Part shown: in pieces, positions 20,908-28,726 of the stretch | How the letters are laid out: the number at the start of each line of letters is the position of its first letter | Position numbering within the stretch: position 1 is the first letter of the stretch | NCBI GenBank assembly: GCA_007694885.1 | Contig: REEW01000070.1 | Span: 1-34,810 of the forward strand | Length of the DNA: 34,810 bases | Direction of reading: 5' to 3' | DNA from: Wenzhouxiangella sp. | GTDB taxonomy: Bacteria; Pseudomonadota; Gammaproteobacteria; Xanthomonadales; Wenzhouxiangellaceae | Made by a program: the position numbers and the translations under genes | Notes under the pieces: generated by a model | Told to the model about the DNA's origin: nothing | What the model saw: only the letters and a program-made list of their open reading frames with translations | The model's database searches: none

Positions 20908-21645
20908 TCAGTCCGCCTTTTTCAGTTCCAGCACGATCCGGTTCGCCGCCAGCCAGAAACCGATGACCAGCACGAAGTACAACACATCGCGCAGATCGAG
21001 CACGCCGCGCGAGATCGACGTGAAATGCACCAGGAAGCTCAGGTTGGCAATGCCATCGATCAGGGGCTGCGGCAGCCAGCCCCGGAAGACGTCCAGGACC
21101 ATCGGCAGCCCCGAAAGAAGAAAGATGAAACAGACCACCACGGCCAGGATGAAGGCCACCACCTGGTTGCGCGTGGCCGCCGACAAACAGGCACTGATGG
21201 CCAGGAAACCGCCGGCCATCAGCCAGCTGCCGATGTAGGCGGCAACAATCACGCCATTGTCGGGATTGCCGAGCACGTTGACCGTAATCCAGATCGGAAA
21301 GGTCAGCACCAGGGCCAGCCCGATAAACAGCCAGGCGGCAAGAAATTTCCCCAGCACGGCCTCCCCGGCGGTGATCGGCAAGGTCAGCAGCAGTTCAACG
21401 GTGCCGGACTTGCGCTCCTCGGCCCAAAGGCGCATGCCGATGGCCGGCACCAGAAACAGGTACAGCCATGGATGGAAGCGGAAAAACGGCTCCAGATCGG
21501 CAATCCCGCGCTCGTAAAAGCCGCCGAGATAAAACGTGAACACCGCCGACATGATCAGGTAGATCACGATGAACACGTAGGCGACCGGGGTGGCGAAGTA
21601 GCTCGCCAGTTCACGCTTGAGTACAACGCCCAGGTTACCCATCAT
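20908..21645 (-). CDS. ABC-2 type permease, GldF-like
   Basis: 245 residues with six predicted membrane segments. The start MGNLGVVLKRELASYFATPVAYVFI is the usual one for this permease group, where the RELASYF amphipathic helix precedes the first span. EERKSGTVELLLTLPIT in the middle is the conserved cytoplasmic coupling segment. It overlaps the ATPase stop by 4 nt (21642-21645). Confidence 0.9.
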   Translation of the reverse strand: MMGNLGVVLKRELASYFATPVAYVFIVIYLIMSAVFTFYLGGFYERGIADLEPFFRFHPWLYLFLVPAIGMRLWAEERKSGTVELLLTLPITAGEAVLGKFLAAWLFIGLALVLTFPIWITVNVLGNPDNGVIVAAYIGSWLMAGGFLAISACLSAATRNQVVAFILAVVVCFIFLLSGLPMVLDVFRGWLPQPLIDGIANLSFLVHFTSISRGVLDLRDVLYFVLVIGFWLAANRIVLELKKAD

Positions 21646-22565
21646 GTCGTTTCCTCCGCGCCGGTGACTGTTCGGAACACCTCGTCCAGGCGACCGGACT
21701 CCAGCTGAATCTGCGAGACGGTCCAGCCGGCGTCCCGGACGGTGGCGGTCACGGCCTCGAACAGGTTGCCACGCCCGCTCGGGAAAACGGTCAGGCGGCC
21801 GCGACGGATTTCGACCTCGGTGGCTTCGCTCAGTTCGCTCAGGCGCGATGCCGCCGCCTGCAGGTCATCGAGCACCAGGGTCACTGCATTGTGGTAGCGC
21901 GAGCGCCGAAGCAGGCCTTCCGGGGTGTCATCGGCAAGCAGGCGCCCGCGGGCGATGATCATGGCGCGCGTGCACAGGGCATCGACCTCTTCCAGGATGT
22001 GAGTGGAGATGATCATGATCTTGTCTCTGGACATGTCGCTGATCAGGCGTCGGACCTCGTGTTTCTGGTTGGGGTCGAGGCCGTCGGTCGGCTCATCGAG
22101 TACCAGCGCCGGCGGGTCGTGCAGGATCGCCTGGGCGATACCCACTCGGCGCTTGAAGCCTTTCGACAGCGTTTCGATGGTCTGGCCCAGCACCTCGGCC
22201 AGGCTGAGCCGATCGACGGCGGCATGGACCCGGGCTTTCACTTCGCTGCCCCGAAAACCGCGCGCCTCGGCCACGAAGGCAAGAAAACGCTCGACGCTGA
22301 GTTCTCCGTACAGCGGCGCGCCTTCGGGCAGATAGCCCAGCCGGCGGCGAGCCGCCAGGGCATCGGTGCGAATGTCGTGACCAAAGATTTCGGCCGTGCC
22401 GCTGCTGGGCTCGAGAAAGCCGGTGAGCATCTTCATGGTGGTCGACTTTCCGGCACCGTTCGGACCGAGGAAACCAAGCACCGTGCCGGGTTCGACCGAA
22501 AACGACAGTTGATCCACGGCCAGCAGCGGGCCGTAGCGACGGGTCAGGGATTTGGCTCGGATCAT
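21642..22565 (-). CDS. ABC transporter ATP-binding protein, GldA-like
   Basis: 307 residues. Walker A GPNGAGKS is at 34-41, the signature LSKGFKRRVGIAQA near 136-149, Walker B ALVLDEPTDGLDPNQ near 155-169, and the switch histidine in ISTHILEEV. The about 90-residue C-terminal extension is a regulatory domain common in ABC-2 exporters of the CcmA/GldA group. It is the first gene of the four-gene minus-strand unit and is divergent from the metallohydrolase gene. Confidence 0.92.
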   Translation of the reverse strand: MIRAKSLTRRYGPLLAVDQLSFSVEPGTVLGFLGPNGAGKSTTMKMLTGFLEPSSGTAEIFGHDIRTDALAARRRLGYLPEGAPLYGELSVERFLAFVAEARGFRGSEVKARVHAAVDRLSLAEVLGQTIETLSKGFKRRVGIAQAILHDPPALVLDEPTDGLDPNQKHEVRRLISDMSRDKIMIISTHILEEVDALCTRAMIIARGRLLADDTPEGLLRRSRYHNAVTLVLDDLQAAASRLSELSEATEVEIRRGRLTVFPSGRGNLFEAVTATVRDAGWTVSQIQLESGRLDEVFRTVTGAEETT

Positions 22566-22596
22566 GGCAGCATGTTTCGTGGCTTTTTCCAGTGTG

Positions 22597-22621
22597 ACGA
22601 CGCTAGACCGAGAGGCGTCGT
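22597..22621. other. Inverted repeat in the divergent region upstream of the ABC operon
   Basis: ACGACGC / GCGTCGT (22597-22603 with 22615-22621) pairs over 7 bp with an 11-nt spacer. It lies 31-56 nt upstream of the ATPase start, within the 174-bp divergent gap. It could be an operator or a leader hairpin; nothing else in that gap is clear except AGGA before the plus-strand start. Confidence 0.4.
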
Positions 22622-22739
22622 AGGGTTGCCCGACGATGATTTCAAGACCTGGTTCGGTAAAACACCAATCTTCCGGGTCCGGGCTTCCAACGCACTGCCA
22701 AAGCGGTTAGGTTATACGGTTGGACTTACAGGATAACGC

Positions 22740-23813
22740 ATGAAACCGGTCATACTGGATCATCTTCCGGAACGCTTGCTGGAGCTCGACGCGACCCAAT
22801 TGCACCAGCAACTGGACGGCCCGACCCTGATCCATCTGCCCGGCCGGCGGCCCCAGCCCCTGTTTGTCTCGGTGTTGCAGCACGGCAACGAGACCTCCGG
22901 CTGGGACGCGATTCGCCGCCTGCTCAAAAGCCGTTATGGGCGCGACCCGCTGCCACGCAGCCTGATCTTGCTGATCGGCAACGTCCGCGCCGCCACGCGC
23001 GGTCGCCGACACCTGGCCGACCAACCGGACTTCAACCGCTGCTGGCCGGGATCGGACACCGTGCCCACAATCTGGCACGACGTGTTCAGCGAGATCACCG
23101 AACACGTCCGCCTGCGCAAACCCTTCGCCAGCATCGACATTCACAACAATACCGGTCTGAATCCGCATTACGCCGCGGTCAACCGGATCGAACCGCGCCG
23201 CCTGCAGTTGGCGTCGCTGTTCTCGCGTACAGTGATCTACTTCACCGAACCGCGCGGAGTACAGTCCATGGCATTCGGCGAGTTCTGCCCGGCCGTGACC
23301 CTGGAGTGTGGGCTGGCCGATGATGCCGACGGCAGTGATCACGCCCTGGCCTATCTCGACAACGTCTTGAACCTGCACGAAATCCAGGCGCAAATGCCGC
23401 CGCCGGAGGATCTCGAGCTGTTCAGCATGTTTGCCACAGTGCGGGTCGCCGACGGCATCGAGTTCGGCTTCGGCGACCCGCGCAGAGCCCTGTCCTTCCC
23501 GGCCAACGTCGACCGGCTGAATTTTCGCGAACTGCCTCCCGGAACGCATCTTGCCACCCTGGCCAACGAAACGGCTCTGCATCTGCAGGCCCGCAGCCAT
23601 GACGGCCATGACCTCTCAACCGACTGCTTTGCGCTGGAGGACAAAAACATCGTTACCCGCAAGCCGCTGATGCCGGCCATGCTGACCATGGATGAGCACA
23701 TCGTGCGCCATGACTGTCTGTGCTACCTCATGGAGCGCATCGCCGTTGAGCCGGCGCAGGCGCTGGCCGTGGACCGGGGCGAAGAATCAAGCCTGCCCGA
23801 GATCCTGCCCTGA
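22740..23813 (+). CDS. Succinylglutamate desuccinylase/aspartoacylase family zinc hydrolase
   Basis: 357 residues. The M14-like zinc site is visible: H48 and E51 in LQHGNETSGW and H135 in SIDIHNNTGLN. The substrate-binding DFNRCWPG (N99, R100) is present, and a likely catalytic glutamate lies in AVTLECG near 185. The family removes acyl groups from acylated amino acids or acts as carboxypeptidases. No arginine succinyltransferase genes are nearby, so an AstE role is not supported. AGGA lies 7 nt before the ATG. Confidence 0.88.
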   Translation: MKPVILDHLPERLLELDATQLHQQLDGPTLIHLPGRRPQPLFVSVLQHGNETSGWDAIRRLLKSRYGRDPLPRSLILLIGNVRAATRGRRHLADQPDFNRCWPGSDTVPTIWHDVFSEITEHVRLRKPFASIDIHNNTGLNPHYAAVNRIEPRRLQLASLFSRTVIYFTEPRGVQSMAFGEFCPAVTLECGLADDADGSDHALAYLDNVLNLHEIQAQMPPPEDLELFSMFATVRVADGIEFGFGDPRRALSFPANVDRLNFRELPPGTHLATLANETALHLQARSHDGHDLSTDCFALEDKNIVTRKPLMPAMLTMDEHIVRHDCLCYLMERIAVEPAQALAVDRGEESSLPEILP

Positions 23814-23822
23814 CCGCCGCGG

Positions 23823-23828
23823 TAGAAT
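23823..23828 (+). promoter_or_regulatory. Candidate -10 box of the PspB-like gene
   Basis: TAGAAT lies 31 nt upstream of the ATG at 23860 and just after the hydrolase stop codon. No -35 box is clear. Confidence 0.35.
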
Positions 23829-23859
23829 TGCTTGTGTCGAGTCACCGGAAAATTCCCGC

Positions 23860-24069
23860 ATGAACCTGTTTTCGGCAGCCGTGGCGATCGTCGCCATCCT
23901 GAGCATCGTCTCCATCGCCCAGAAGTGGATCGAAGCGCGGCGTCGCGACGCACACGCCGACCCGGAGATGGACCACAAGCTCAAGGATCTGCGCGAGCGA
24001 ATCGAGACCCTGGAGCGCATCGTCACCGACCAACGCGAAACCCTCAGGCGCAAGTTCGATGAACTCTGA
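23860..24069 (+). CDS. Small PspB-like membrane protein with coiled coil
   Basis: 69 residues. One N-terminal membrane segment (about 3-20) is followed by a basic linker and a coiled coil LKDLRERIETLERIVTDQRETL. This is the layout of the phage-shock protein PspB, and the RIETLERIV segment resembles PspB RIQALESIL. No pspA or pspC gene is nearby, so a true Psp role is unproven. It overlaps the DUF502 gene by 11 nt, which suggests one transcript. Confidence 0.72.
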   Translation: MNLFSAAVAIVAILSIVSIAQKWIEARRRDAHADPEMDHKLKDLRERIETLERIVTDQRETLRRKFDEL

Positions 24070-24661
24070 GAATCATCGCTTCTCCGAGATCTTTCGGCTC
24101 TTTTTCAAGGGCCTGGCCACGATCATCCCGATCGCGCTGACCCTGATCATCCTGTTCTGGCTGGCCGGGCTGGCCGAAGGGGGAGTCGGTCGAGCGATCC
24201 AGTTCCTGCTGCCGGAAAACTGGTACATCCGCGGCATGGGGCTGGTGGCCGGCATCCTGCTGGTCATCCTGATCGGTCTGCTCAGCCAGGTCTACCTGTT
24301 TCGCAAGCTGATCGATTTCGGCGAAGGCATTCTCGACCGCATGCCGGTGGTCAAATCCGTGTTTCGAGCGACCAAGGATTTCGTCGAGTATTTCTCCGGC
24401 GACGATCAGGGCAAGTTCAACCAGGTGGTGCTGGTTCGACACCCGGACCTGAAATTCTCGCTGCTGGGCTTTATCACCCGCGAAGACTTCTCCAACCTTC
24501 CATTCGGTCGCGAAGGCGAGGTCGCGGTCTACCTTCCACTCAGCTACCAGATTGCCGGCTACACCCTGTTCTTGCCGAAAGAGTGGTGCGAACCGGTCGA
24601 CATGCCGTTCGAGGACGCGGTCCGCCTCATCCTCACCGCCGCCATGACCCGCCGCTCCTGA
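24059..24661 (+). CDS. DUF502 family inner-membrane protein
   Basis: 200 residues. Two membrane segments (about 17-38 and 59-81) lie in the N-terminal half: KGLATIIPIALTLIILFWL, then GMGLVAGILLVILIGLL. The diagnostic DUF502 sequence PVVKSVFRATKDFVEYFSG (about 98-116) follows, then a soluble beta-rich domain with LGFITRE and VYLPLSYQIAGYTLFLP. The function is unknown in bacteria. It overlaps the PspB-like gene by 11 nt and ends convergent to the DUF2058 gene, 47 nt away. Confidence 0.9.
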   Translation: MNSENHRFSEIFRLFFKGLATIIPIALTLIILFWLAGLAEGGVGRAIQFLLPENWYIRGMGLVAGILLVILIGLLSQVYLFRKLIDFGEGILDRMPVVKSVFRATKDFVEYFSGDDQGKFNQVVLVRHPDLKFSLLGFITREDFSNLPFGREGEVAVYLPLSYQIAGYTLFLPKEWCEPVDMPFEDAVRLILTAAMTRRS

Positions 24662-24708
24662 ACGCAAGCGAGCAGAGACGAACCTTTGGCGTTCGGACAG
24701 CCTGATCG

Positions 24709-25284
24709 CTACCAGATCAGGTCATCGGGTACGGGCGGATAATCCGAACCGTCGTCTTCGGGTTCGGCTGGACTCAAGTCGGGTACGAGATCCGGGGCGA
24801 CCCGGCCGAACGCGTTCCGCGTTTCTGGACTGACCAGCAGATAGGAACCGCGAAGCGACACCACCGCCAGCTGCCCGGCGTTGAGTTGTTCGCGCTGTTC
24901 GGGCGTGCACAGCACCCTGCGAATTCGGCCAAGATGCTCGAAATAGCGCGGACAGTCGGCATCATTCTGGTTGAGCGTGCGCCCTCGGATCAGAGCGTCG
25001 AGCTCGAGGTTTCGTTTCCGCCGCGCCTCCTGGGCCGCCACCCGGGCTTGCTTGACCTGCTCTTTTTCAGCCGCCTCGGCACGCTCGCGCGCCCGATAGG
25101 CCCGAGCCAGATCGCTGGCGGAGGGCCCGGCCCTGGACGCAGGTTTGTTCGTGGAGGCAGGCCTGGGCCGGGTTTTCTTTGCCTTTGTCCCGGCATTGCG
25201 GGCCGCGCGCGCCGGCCGCTGCCGAGACTCGGGTTTGTCTTCGGCAAGCCCTGCCTTGAGCAGGGCGTCCTGGAGCGATCCCAT
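24709..25284 (-). CDS. DUF2058 (YaiL-type) protein
   Basis: 191 residues. The family pattern is clear: a start MGSLQDALLKAGL, then a lysine/arginine/alanine-rich charged region (about 18-110) likely helical and nucleic-acid binding, and a compact C-terminal domain with RYFEHLGRIRRVLCTPEQREQLNAGQLAVVSLRGSY (only the first half of this block is highly conserved). Relatives such as YaiL are nucleoprotein- or polysome-associated; the role is open. The tail is acidic and proline-rich. It lies 19 nt after the FKBP gene on the same strand. Confidence 0.85.
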   Translation of the reverse strand: MGSLQDALLKAGLAEDKPESRQRPARAARNAGTKAKKTRPRPASTNKPASRAGPSASDLARAYRARERAEAAEKEQVKQARVAAQEARRKRNLELDALIRGRTLNQNDADCPRYFEHLGRIRRVLCTPEQREQLNAGQLAVVSLRGSYLLVSPETRNAFGRVAPDLVPDLSPAEPEDDGSDYPPVPDDLIW

Positions 25285-25303
25285 GAGCTACCGGTGCCGA
25301 CAA

Positions 25304-25996
25304 TCAGTCGTCGTGAACTTCGATCAGTTCGACCTGGAAAATCAGGGTCGAATTCGGACCGATGGGGCCGGGGCGTCCCTGCTCACCGTAGGCCAGTTCA
25401 GCCGGGATGAAGAATTCATACGTCGCGCCTTCCTGCATCAACTGCACGCCTTCGGTCCAGCCCGGAATGACCTGGTTGAGGGCGAACGTGGCCGGCTCTT
25501 CCCGGGCGTAGGAACTGTCGAACTCGACGCCATTGATCAAGGTGCCGCGATAGTGCACGGTCACCCGGTCGGTGGCCTCCGGAGAGCGCCCCTCGCCTTC
25601 TTCGACAACCCGGTACTGGAGGCCGCTTGCGGTTTCCTCGACGTCCGGGTTTTGCCGATTCTCGGCCAGAAAAGCGCGGCCTTCCTCGAGATTGCGCTCT
25701 GCTTCCTGGCCTCTTTCCTGCTCCAGTTCCTGCTGGCGCCGCTGCATGAAGGCATCACGCTCGGCCAGCGCTTCTTCCTGGGTCAGCTCGGTGTCTTCAC
25801 CGGCATAGGATGCGCGCAGGCCCTCGATCAGCAGATCGATATCGATGTCGATGCCCTGCTCGGCCAGGGACTGTCCGATGTCCATGCCAATGGTGTAGCT
25901 CAGGCGCTCTTCCGGCGTCTCCATCGCCAGGGTGGCAACGGGTACGGCAAGCGCCATGGAAAGTGTCATCGCGGCAATTTTCGGGTTCATTCGCAT
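25304..25996 (-). CDS. Exported Mip/FkpA-type FKBP peptidyl-prolyl isomerase
   Basis: 230 residues. A signal peptide (about 1-24, ending VATLAMET) is followed by an FKBP_N helical dimerisation domain with ERLSYTIGMDIGQSLAEQG and a long charged helix (about 80-118). The C-terminal FKBP domain (about 125-227) has VTVHYRGTLINGVEFDSSY, VIPGWTEGVQLM and PAELAYGEQG. It should act as a periplasmic or outer-membrane-associated folding factor. The ATG at 25996 follows a GAGGAGAT ribosome site; the longer frame to 26062 is unlikely. Confidence 0.94.
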   Translation of the reverse strand: MRMNPKIAAMTLSMALAVPVATLAMETPEERLSYTIGMDIGQSLAEQGIDIDIDLLIEGLRASYAGEDTELTQEEALAERDAFMQRRQQELEQERGQEAERNLEEGRAFLAENRQNPDVEETASGLQYRVVEEGEGRSPEATDRVTVHYRGTLINGVEFDSSYAREEPATFALNQVIPGWTEGVQLMQEGATYEFFIPAELAYGEQGRPGPIGPNSTLIFQVELIEVHDD

Positions 25997-26115
25997 GATG
26001 GTGGATCTCCTCGGAAAACAGATAATGGCACCGTCCGGCCCGCGGGCAGAAGACACCGACAAATACTACAAGCCCGAAAGTTTACCAGATGGCGACCCAT
26101 TTTCATTCCGGCGCT

Positions 26116-26144
26116 TGACTCCGTTATGGTGTTTTAGTATAGTA
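26116..26144 (+). promoter_or_regulatory. Sigma-70 promoter of the GntR/ABC operon
   Basis: TTGACT (26116-26121) and TATAGT (26139-26144) are separated by exactly 17 bp. It is the best -35/-10 pair in the window. The start point would be near 26151, about 25 nt before the first ATG. The -10 box lies inside a palindrome. Confidence 0.85.
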
Positions 26145-26153
26145 ATACACCAG
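26128..26153. promoter_or_regulatory. Probable GntR operator overlapping the -10 box
   Basis: A 26-bp palindrome with half-sites TGGTGT and ACACCA and an AT-rich centre pairs at 11 of 13 positions about the axis between 26140 and 26141. It covers the -10 box and the predicted start point. YtrA-type GntR regulators are known to bind GTGTA/TACAC-type inverted repeats, and a gene of that type lies 300 bp downstream in the operon, so autorepression is the likely mode. Confidence 0.8.
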
Positions 26154-26175
26154 TACGACGCCAAAAGGAAAAACC

Positions 26176-26460
26176 ATGTTGCCGATCGTCAGAAAAAGAA
26201 TCTTGCGGATACCGCATGGACTGGCAGCCGTGGCGGCCGGGATCTGCCTGGCACTGTCTTTCACGACTGACGTCAAGGACAGGCACAACGCACTGCTCGC
26301 CGAACAGGGTGAACGCTCGACGGTTGCCGTGACTGCGGTCGCAGACGACAATCGAGCCGAATCGTCATCGTGGGCCGAACAGCGTTCGCGGGATGCGGCC
26401 AGGCACCGCCCTGGCCAGCTGTTCCCCTGGATTCCCGGCCTGCGCCTGGGCGGCGGATGA
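26176..26460 (+). CDS. Uncharacterised 94-residue protein, first gene of the GntR/ABC operon
   Basis: I do not recognise this protein. A basic N-terminus (MLPIVRKRILRIPHG) precedes one hydrophobic segment (about 14-28, GLAAVAAGICLALSF), so it is probably a single-span or exported protein, with no lipobox. The rest is hydrophilic (about 30-78) and ends in PGQLFPWIPGLRLGGG. That it is real is supported by AAGGA 7 nt before the ATG, a strong promoter 25-60 nt upstream and a 4-nt ATGA overlap with the gntR start. It may be an exported partner or substrate of the ABC exporter; that is inference from position. Confidence 0.72.
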   Translation: MLPIVRKRILRIPHGLAAVAAGICLALSFTTDVKDRHNALLAEQGERSTVAVTAVADDNRAESSSWAEQRSRDAARHRPGQLFPWIPGLRLGGG

Positions 26461-26831
26461 GCACACGCTGGGACGATAACCAGCCGATTTATTGGCAGCT
26501 GCGCGAACGCACGGTTGCCGCGATCATCGACGGTACGCTGGCCGAAGGGCAGCCGCTGCCGTCGGTTCGCCAGGTCGCGGTCGATTTCCAGGTCAATCCG
26601 CTCACGGTTTCCAAGGCCTACCAGTCGCTGGTCGACGACAGCCTGGTCGAGAAACGACGCGGCGTCGGCATGTTCGTGCGCAGCGGCGCCCGGCAGCAAC
26701 TGCTGGAAAGCGAACGTGAGCATTTCCTTGACGAAGAATGGCCACGCGTGGCAGACAAGATTCGCCAGCTCGGGCTGTCGGTTGAGGACTTGATCGCAGC
26801 AGACCCATCCAGTCGGGAGGACAAGCAATGA
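26457..26831 (+). CDS. GntR-family regulator, YtrA subfamily
   Basis: 124 residues, the short YtrA type with no large effector domain. The winged helix spans about 9-76: PIYWQLRERTVAAIIDG, LPSVRQVAVDFQVNPLTVSKAY (recognition helix near 46-57) and a GVGMFV wing. The C-terminal about 48 residues are helical for dimerisation. It overlaps both neighbours by 4 nt (ATGA on each side). It probably represses its own operon through the palindrome at 26128-26153 and responds to an unknown signal, often envelope or antibiotic stress in this subfamily. Confidence 0.93.
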   Translation: MSTRWDDNQPIYWQLRERTVAAIIDGTLAEGQPLPSVRQVAVDFQVNPLTVSKAYQSLVDDSLVEKRRGVGMFVRSGARQQLLESEREHFLDEEWPRVADKIRQLGLSVEDLIAADPSSREDKQ

Positions 26832-27712
26832 GCTCCATCATCAAGGCACGCAGTCTGAGCCGACGTTACGGCCGGGTAAAGGCACTCGACGGCATCGATC
26901 TGGACATCCCGGCCGGTCGCATTGTCGGTCTGATCGGTCCCAACGGCGCCGGCAAGACCACAGCACTGAAAGCCATCCTGGGCCTGTCCAGCTATCGCGG
27001 AGAGCTGTCGGTGCTGGGCATGGACCCGGCCAGTCAGCGCGATCAACTGATGCGCCAGGTCTGCTTTATCGCCGATGTGGCCGTACTGCCGCGCTGGGCA
27101 CGGGTCGACCAGATCATCGAGCTGACCGAACGCCTGCATCCAAACTTTTCCCGGCAGCGCTGCCTGCGCTACCTGGAGGCCACGCGCATTCGGCCCAGGG
27201 CCCGGATCAAGACCCTGTCGAAAGGCATGGTGGTGCAGCTGCACCTGGCCCTGGTCATGTCCATCTCCGCCCGCTTGCTGGTCCTCGACGAGCCCACCCT
27301 GGGCCTGGACATCCTGTTTCGCAAACGCTTCTACTCCAACTTGCTCAACGAATACTTCGACGAGGATCGAACCATCCTGATCACCACCCACCAGGTCGAG
27401 GAGGTCGAGCACATCCTGACCGATCTGGTCTTCATCAAGGACGGTCGCCTGGTCCTCAACAGCAGCATGGAAGATGTCTACGAACGCTATTTCGAACTCA
27501 TGGCGCGTCCCGACCAGGTCGAAGCCGCGCGCAGCTTCCAGCCCCTGCACGAGCGGGTCCTGTTCGGACGCCACATCTTCCTGTTCGACCGCGCCGACAG
27601 CGCAAGCCTGGAAACACTGGGCGAAATCCACCGTCCCAGCATTGCCGATCTGTTCGTGGCCCTGATGGGCGACGGCACAAACGAGGGCTCGGTCCGGGAG
27701 GATGCGGCATGA
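26828..27712 (+). CDS. ABC transporter ATP-binding protein of the GntR operon
   Basis: 294 residues. Walker A GPNGAGKT is at 37-44 and Walker B LLVLDEPTLGLD at 150-161. The signature reads LSKGM at 130-134, the variant common in YtrB/BcrA-type ATPases, and the H-loop is in ITTHQVEEVE. A C-terminal extension of about 95 residues follows. The partner is the downstream permease, with which it shares a 4-nt overlap. Confidence 0.92.
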   Translation: MSSIIKARSLSRRYGRVKALDGIDLDIPAGRIVGLIGPNGAGKTTALKAILGLSSYRGELSVLGMDPASQRDQLMRQVCFIADVAVLPRWARVDQIIELTERLHPNFSRQRCLRYLEATRIRPRARIKTLSKGMVVQLHLALVMSISARLLVLDEPTLGLDILFRKRFYSNLLNEYFDEDRTILITTHQVEEVEHILTDLVFIKDGRLVLNSSMEDVYERYFELMARPDQVEAARSFQPLHERVLFGRHIFLFDRADSASLETLGEIHRPSIADLFVALMGDGTNEGSVREDAA

Positions 27713-28659
27713 ATGTCTCTGTGAAAAACTTGTGGGCGCTGATGCGCCGCGAAGTCTGGGAAAGCCCGTTCGCGTTCAAATGGACCCCGCTGGGGATCGG
27801 TTTGCTGGTCGTCTTTTTCACCGTGCTGATGCTGGTGCTCGGCGCACGTTTCGACGCCGAGATGGCCTTCACCCTGGACGCCGTTCGCCTGTTCGGCGAC
27901 TTGCCGCACGAACAGAAACGCTTGATGGTCTCCGGCTTTCTGTTTGCCGCGTCCAACCTGTTTCTCCAGCTGATGATCCTGATCATCCTGTTCTACCTGG
28001 CCGGCAGCCTGTTCGATGACCGCAAGGACCGGTCCATCCTGTTCTGGAAATCGTTGCCGGTGTCGGACAGCATGACGGTGTTTTCCAAGCTGCTGACCGC
28101 CTGTGTGATGGTCCCGGCCCTGTTCCTGGGGGCCATCGTTCTGACCCATATCGCCCTGCTCATCATTGGCAGCATGTACGCGCTGATGGCCGGGATCAAC
28201 CCGGTGCAGGATCTCTGGCTGCCCGCCAGCCTGCCGAGGCTTTGGACGGTCATGGCCCTGGGCCTGCTGGTCCAGGCGCTGTGGCTGCTGCCGATCTATG
28301 CCTGGCTGCTGTTTTGTTCTTCCTGGGCACCGCGCCTGCCAATCCTGATTGCCGTGGCAATTCCGGCCGGCATCTCGATTGCCCAGCACAGCTACAGTCT
28401 GATCAGCGGCTTCCGCCTGCCCGACTACAACGTCGGTCTGATCATGCTTCGACGACTGGGCTCGGGCGTCTTGCCGGGCAATGCCAACATCGATTTCAGC
28501 GGCGGGATCGAAAACATCGAGTTCAATGAAGGCCTGTACATGAGCTTTTCAGGTGTTTTCAACCACCTGCTGAAGCCGGAAATGTGGCTGGGCTGGCTGA
28601 TCGCCGCCGTGCTGCTGGCCGCAGCAATCGCATTCCGACGCCGGGCCACCGATCAATAG
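27709..28659 (+). CDS. ABC-2 type permease of the GntR operon
   Basis: 316 residues with six or seven membrane segments. The start NLWALMRREVWESPFAFKWTPL is followed by a first span near 26-45. LAGSLFDDRKDRSILFWKSLPVSDSMTVFSK (about 98-128) is the cytoplasmic coupling loop of the ABC-2 group, where a DRSILFWKSLPVSD-like sequence is conserved in proteobacterial members. It is the last gene of the operon, with 60 nt before the next gene and no clear terminator. Confidence 0.9.
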   Translation: MNVSVKNLWALMRREVWESPFAFKWTPLGIGLLVVFFTVLMLVLGARFDAEMAFTLDAVRLFGDLPHEQKRLMVSGFLFAASNLFLQLMILIILFYLAGSLFDDRKDRSILFWKSLPVSDSMTVFSKLLTACVMVPALFLGAIVLTHIALLIIGSMYALMAGINPVQDLWLPASLPRLWTVMALGLLVQALWLLPIYAWLLFCSSWAPRLPILIAVAIPAGISIAQHSYSLISGFRLPDYNVGLIMLRRLGSGVLPGNANIDFSGGIENIEFNEGLYMSFSGVFNHLLKPEMWLGWLIAAVLLAAAIAFRRRATDQ

Positions 28660-28726
28660 GCTATCCACGCGATTCCGGTTATCCTGCGGCGCAATCCGAA
28701 TCCCGCAGCACCGGTCTGACTTGCCC

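Noticed and set aside
19375-21708. A 777-codon open frame on the plus strand
   Set aside because: It is antisense to the GldG-like and permease genes. The translation is unusually rich in H, Q, D and R without any motif, as expected of a mirror frame.
22740-23813. Naming the zinc hydrolase astE
   Set aside because: No astA, astB, astC or astD gene is nearby. The zinc ligands fit the whole aspartoacylase superfamily, so a specific name is not supported.
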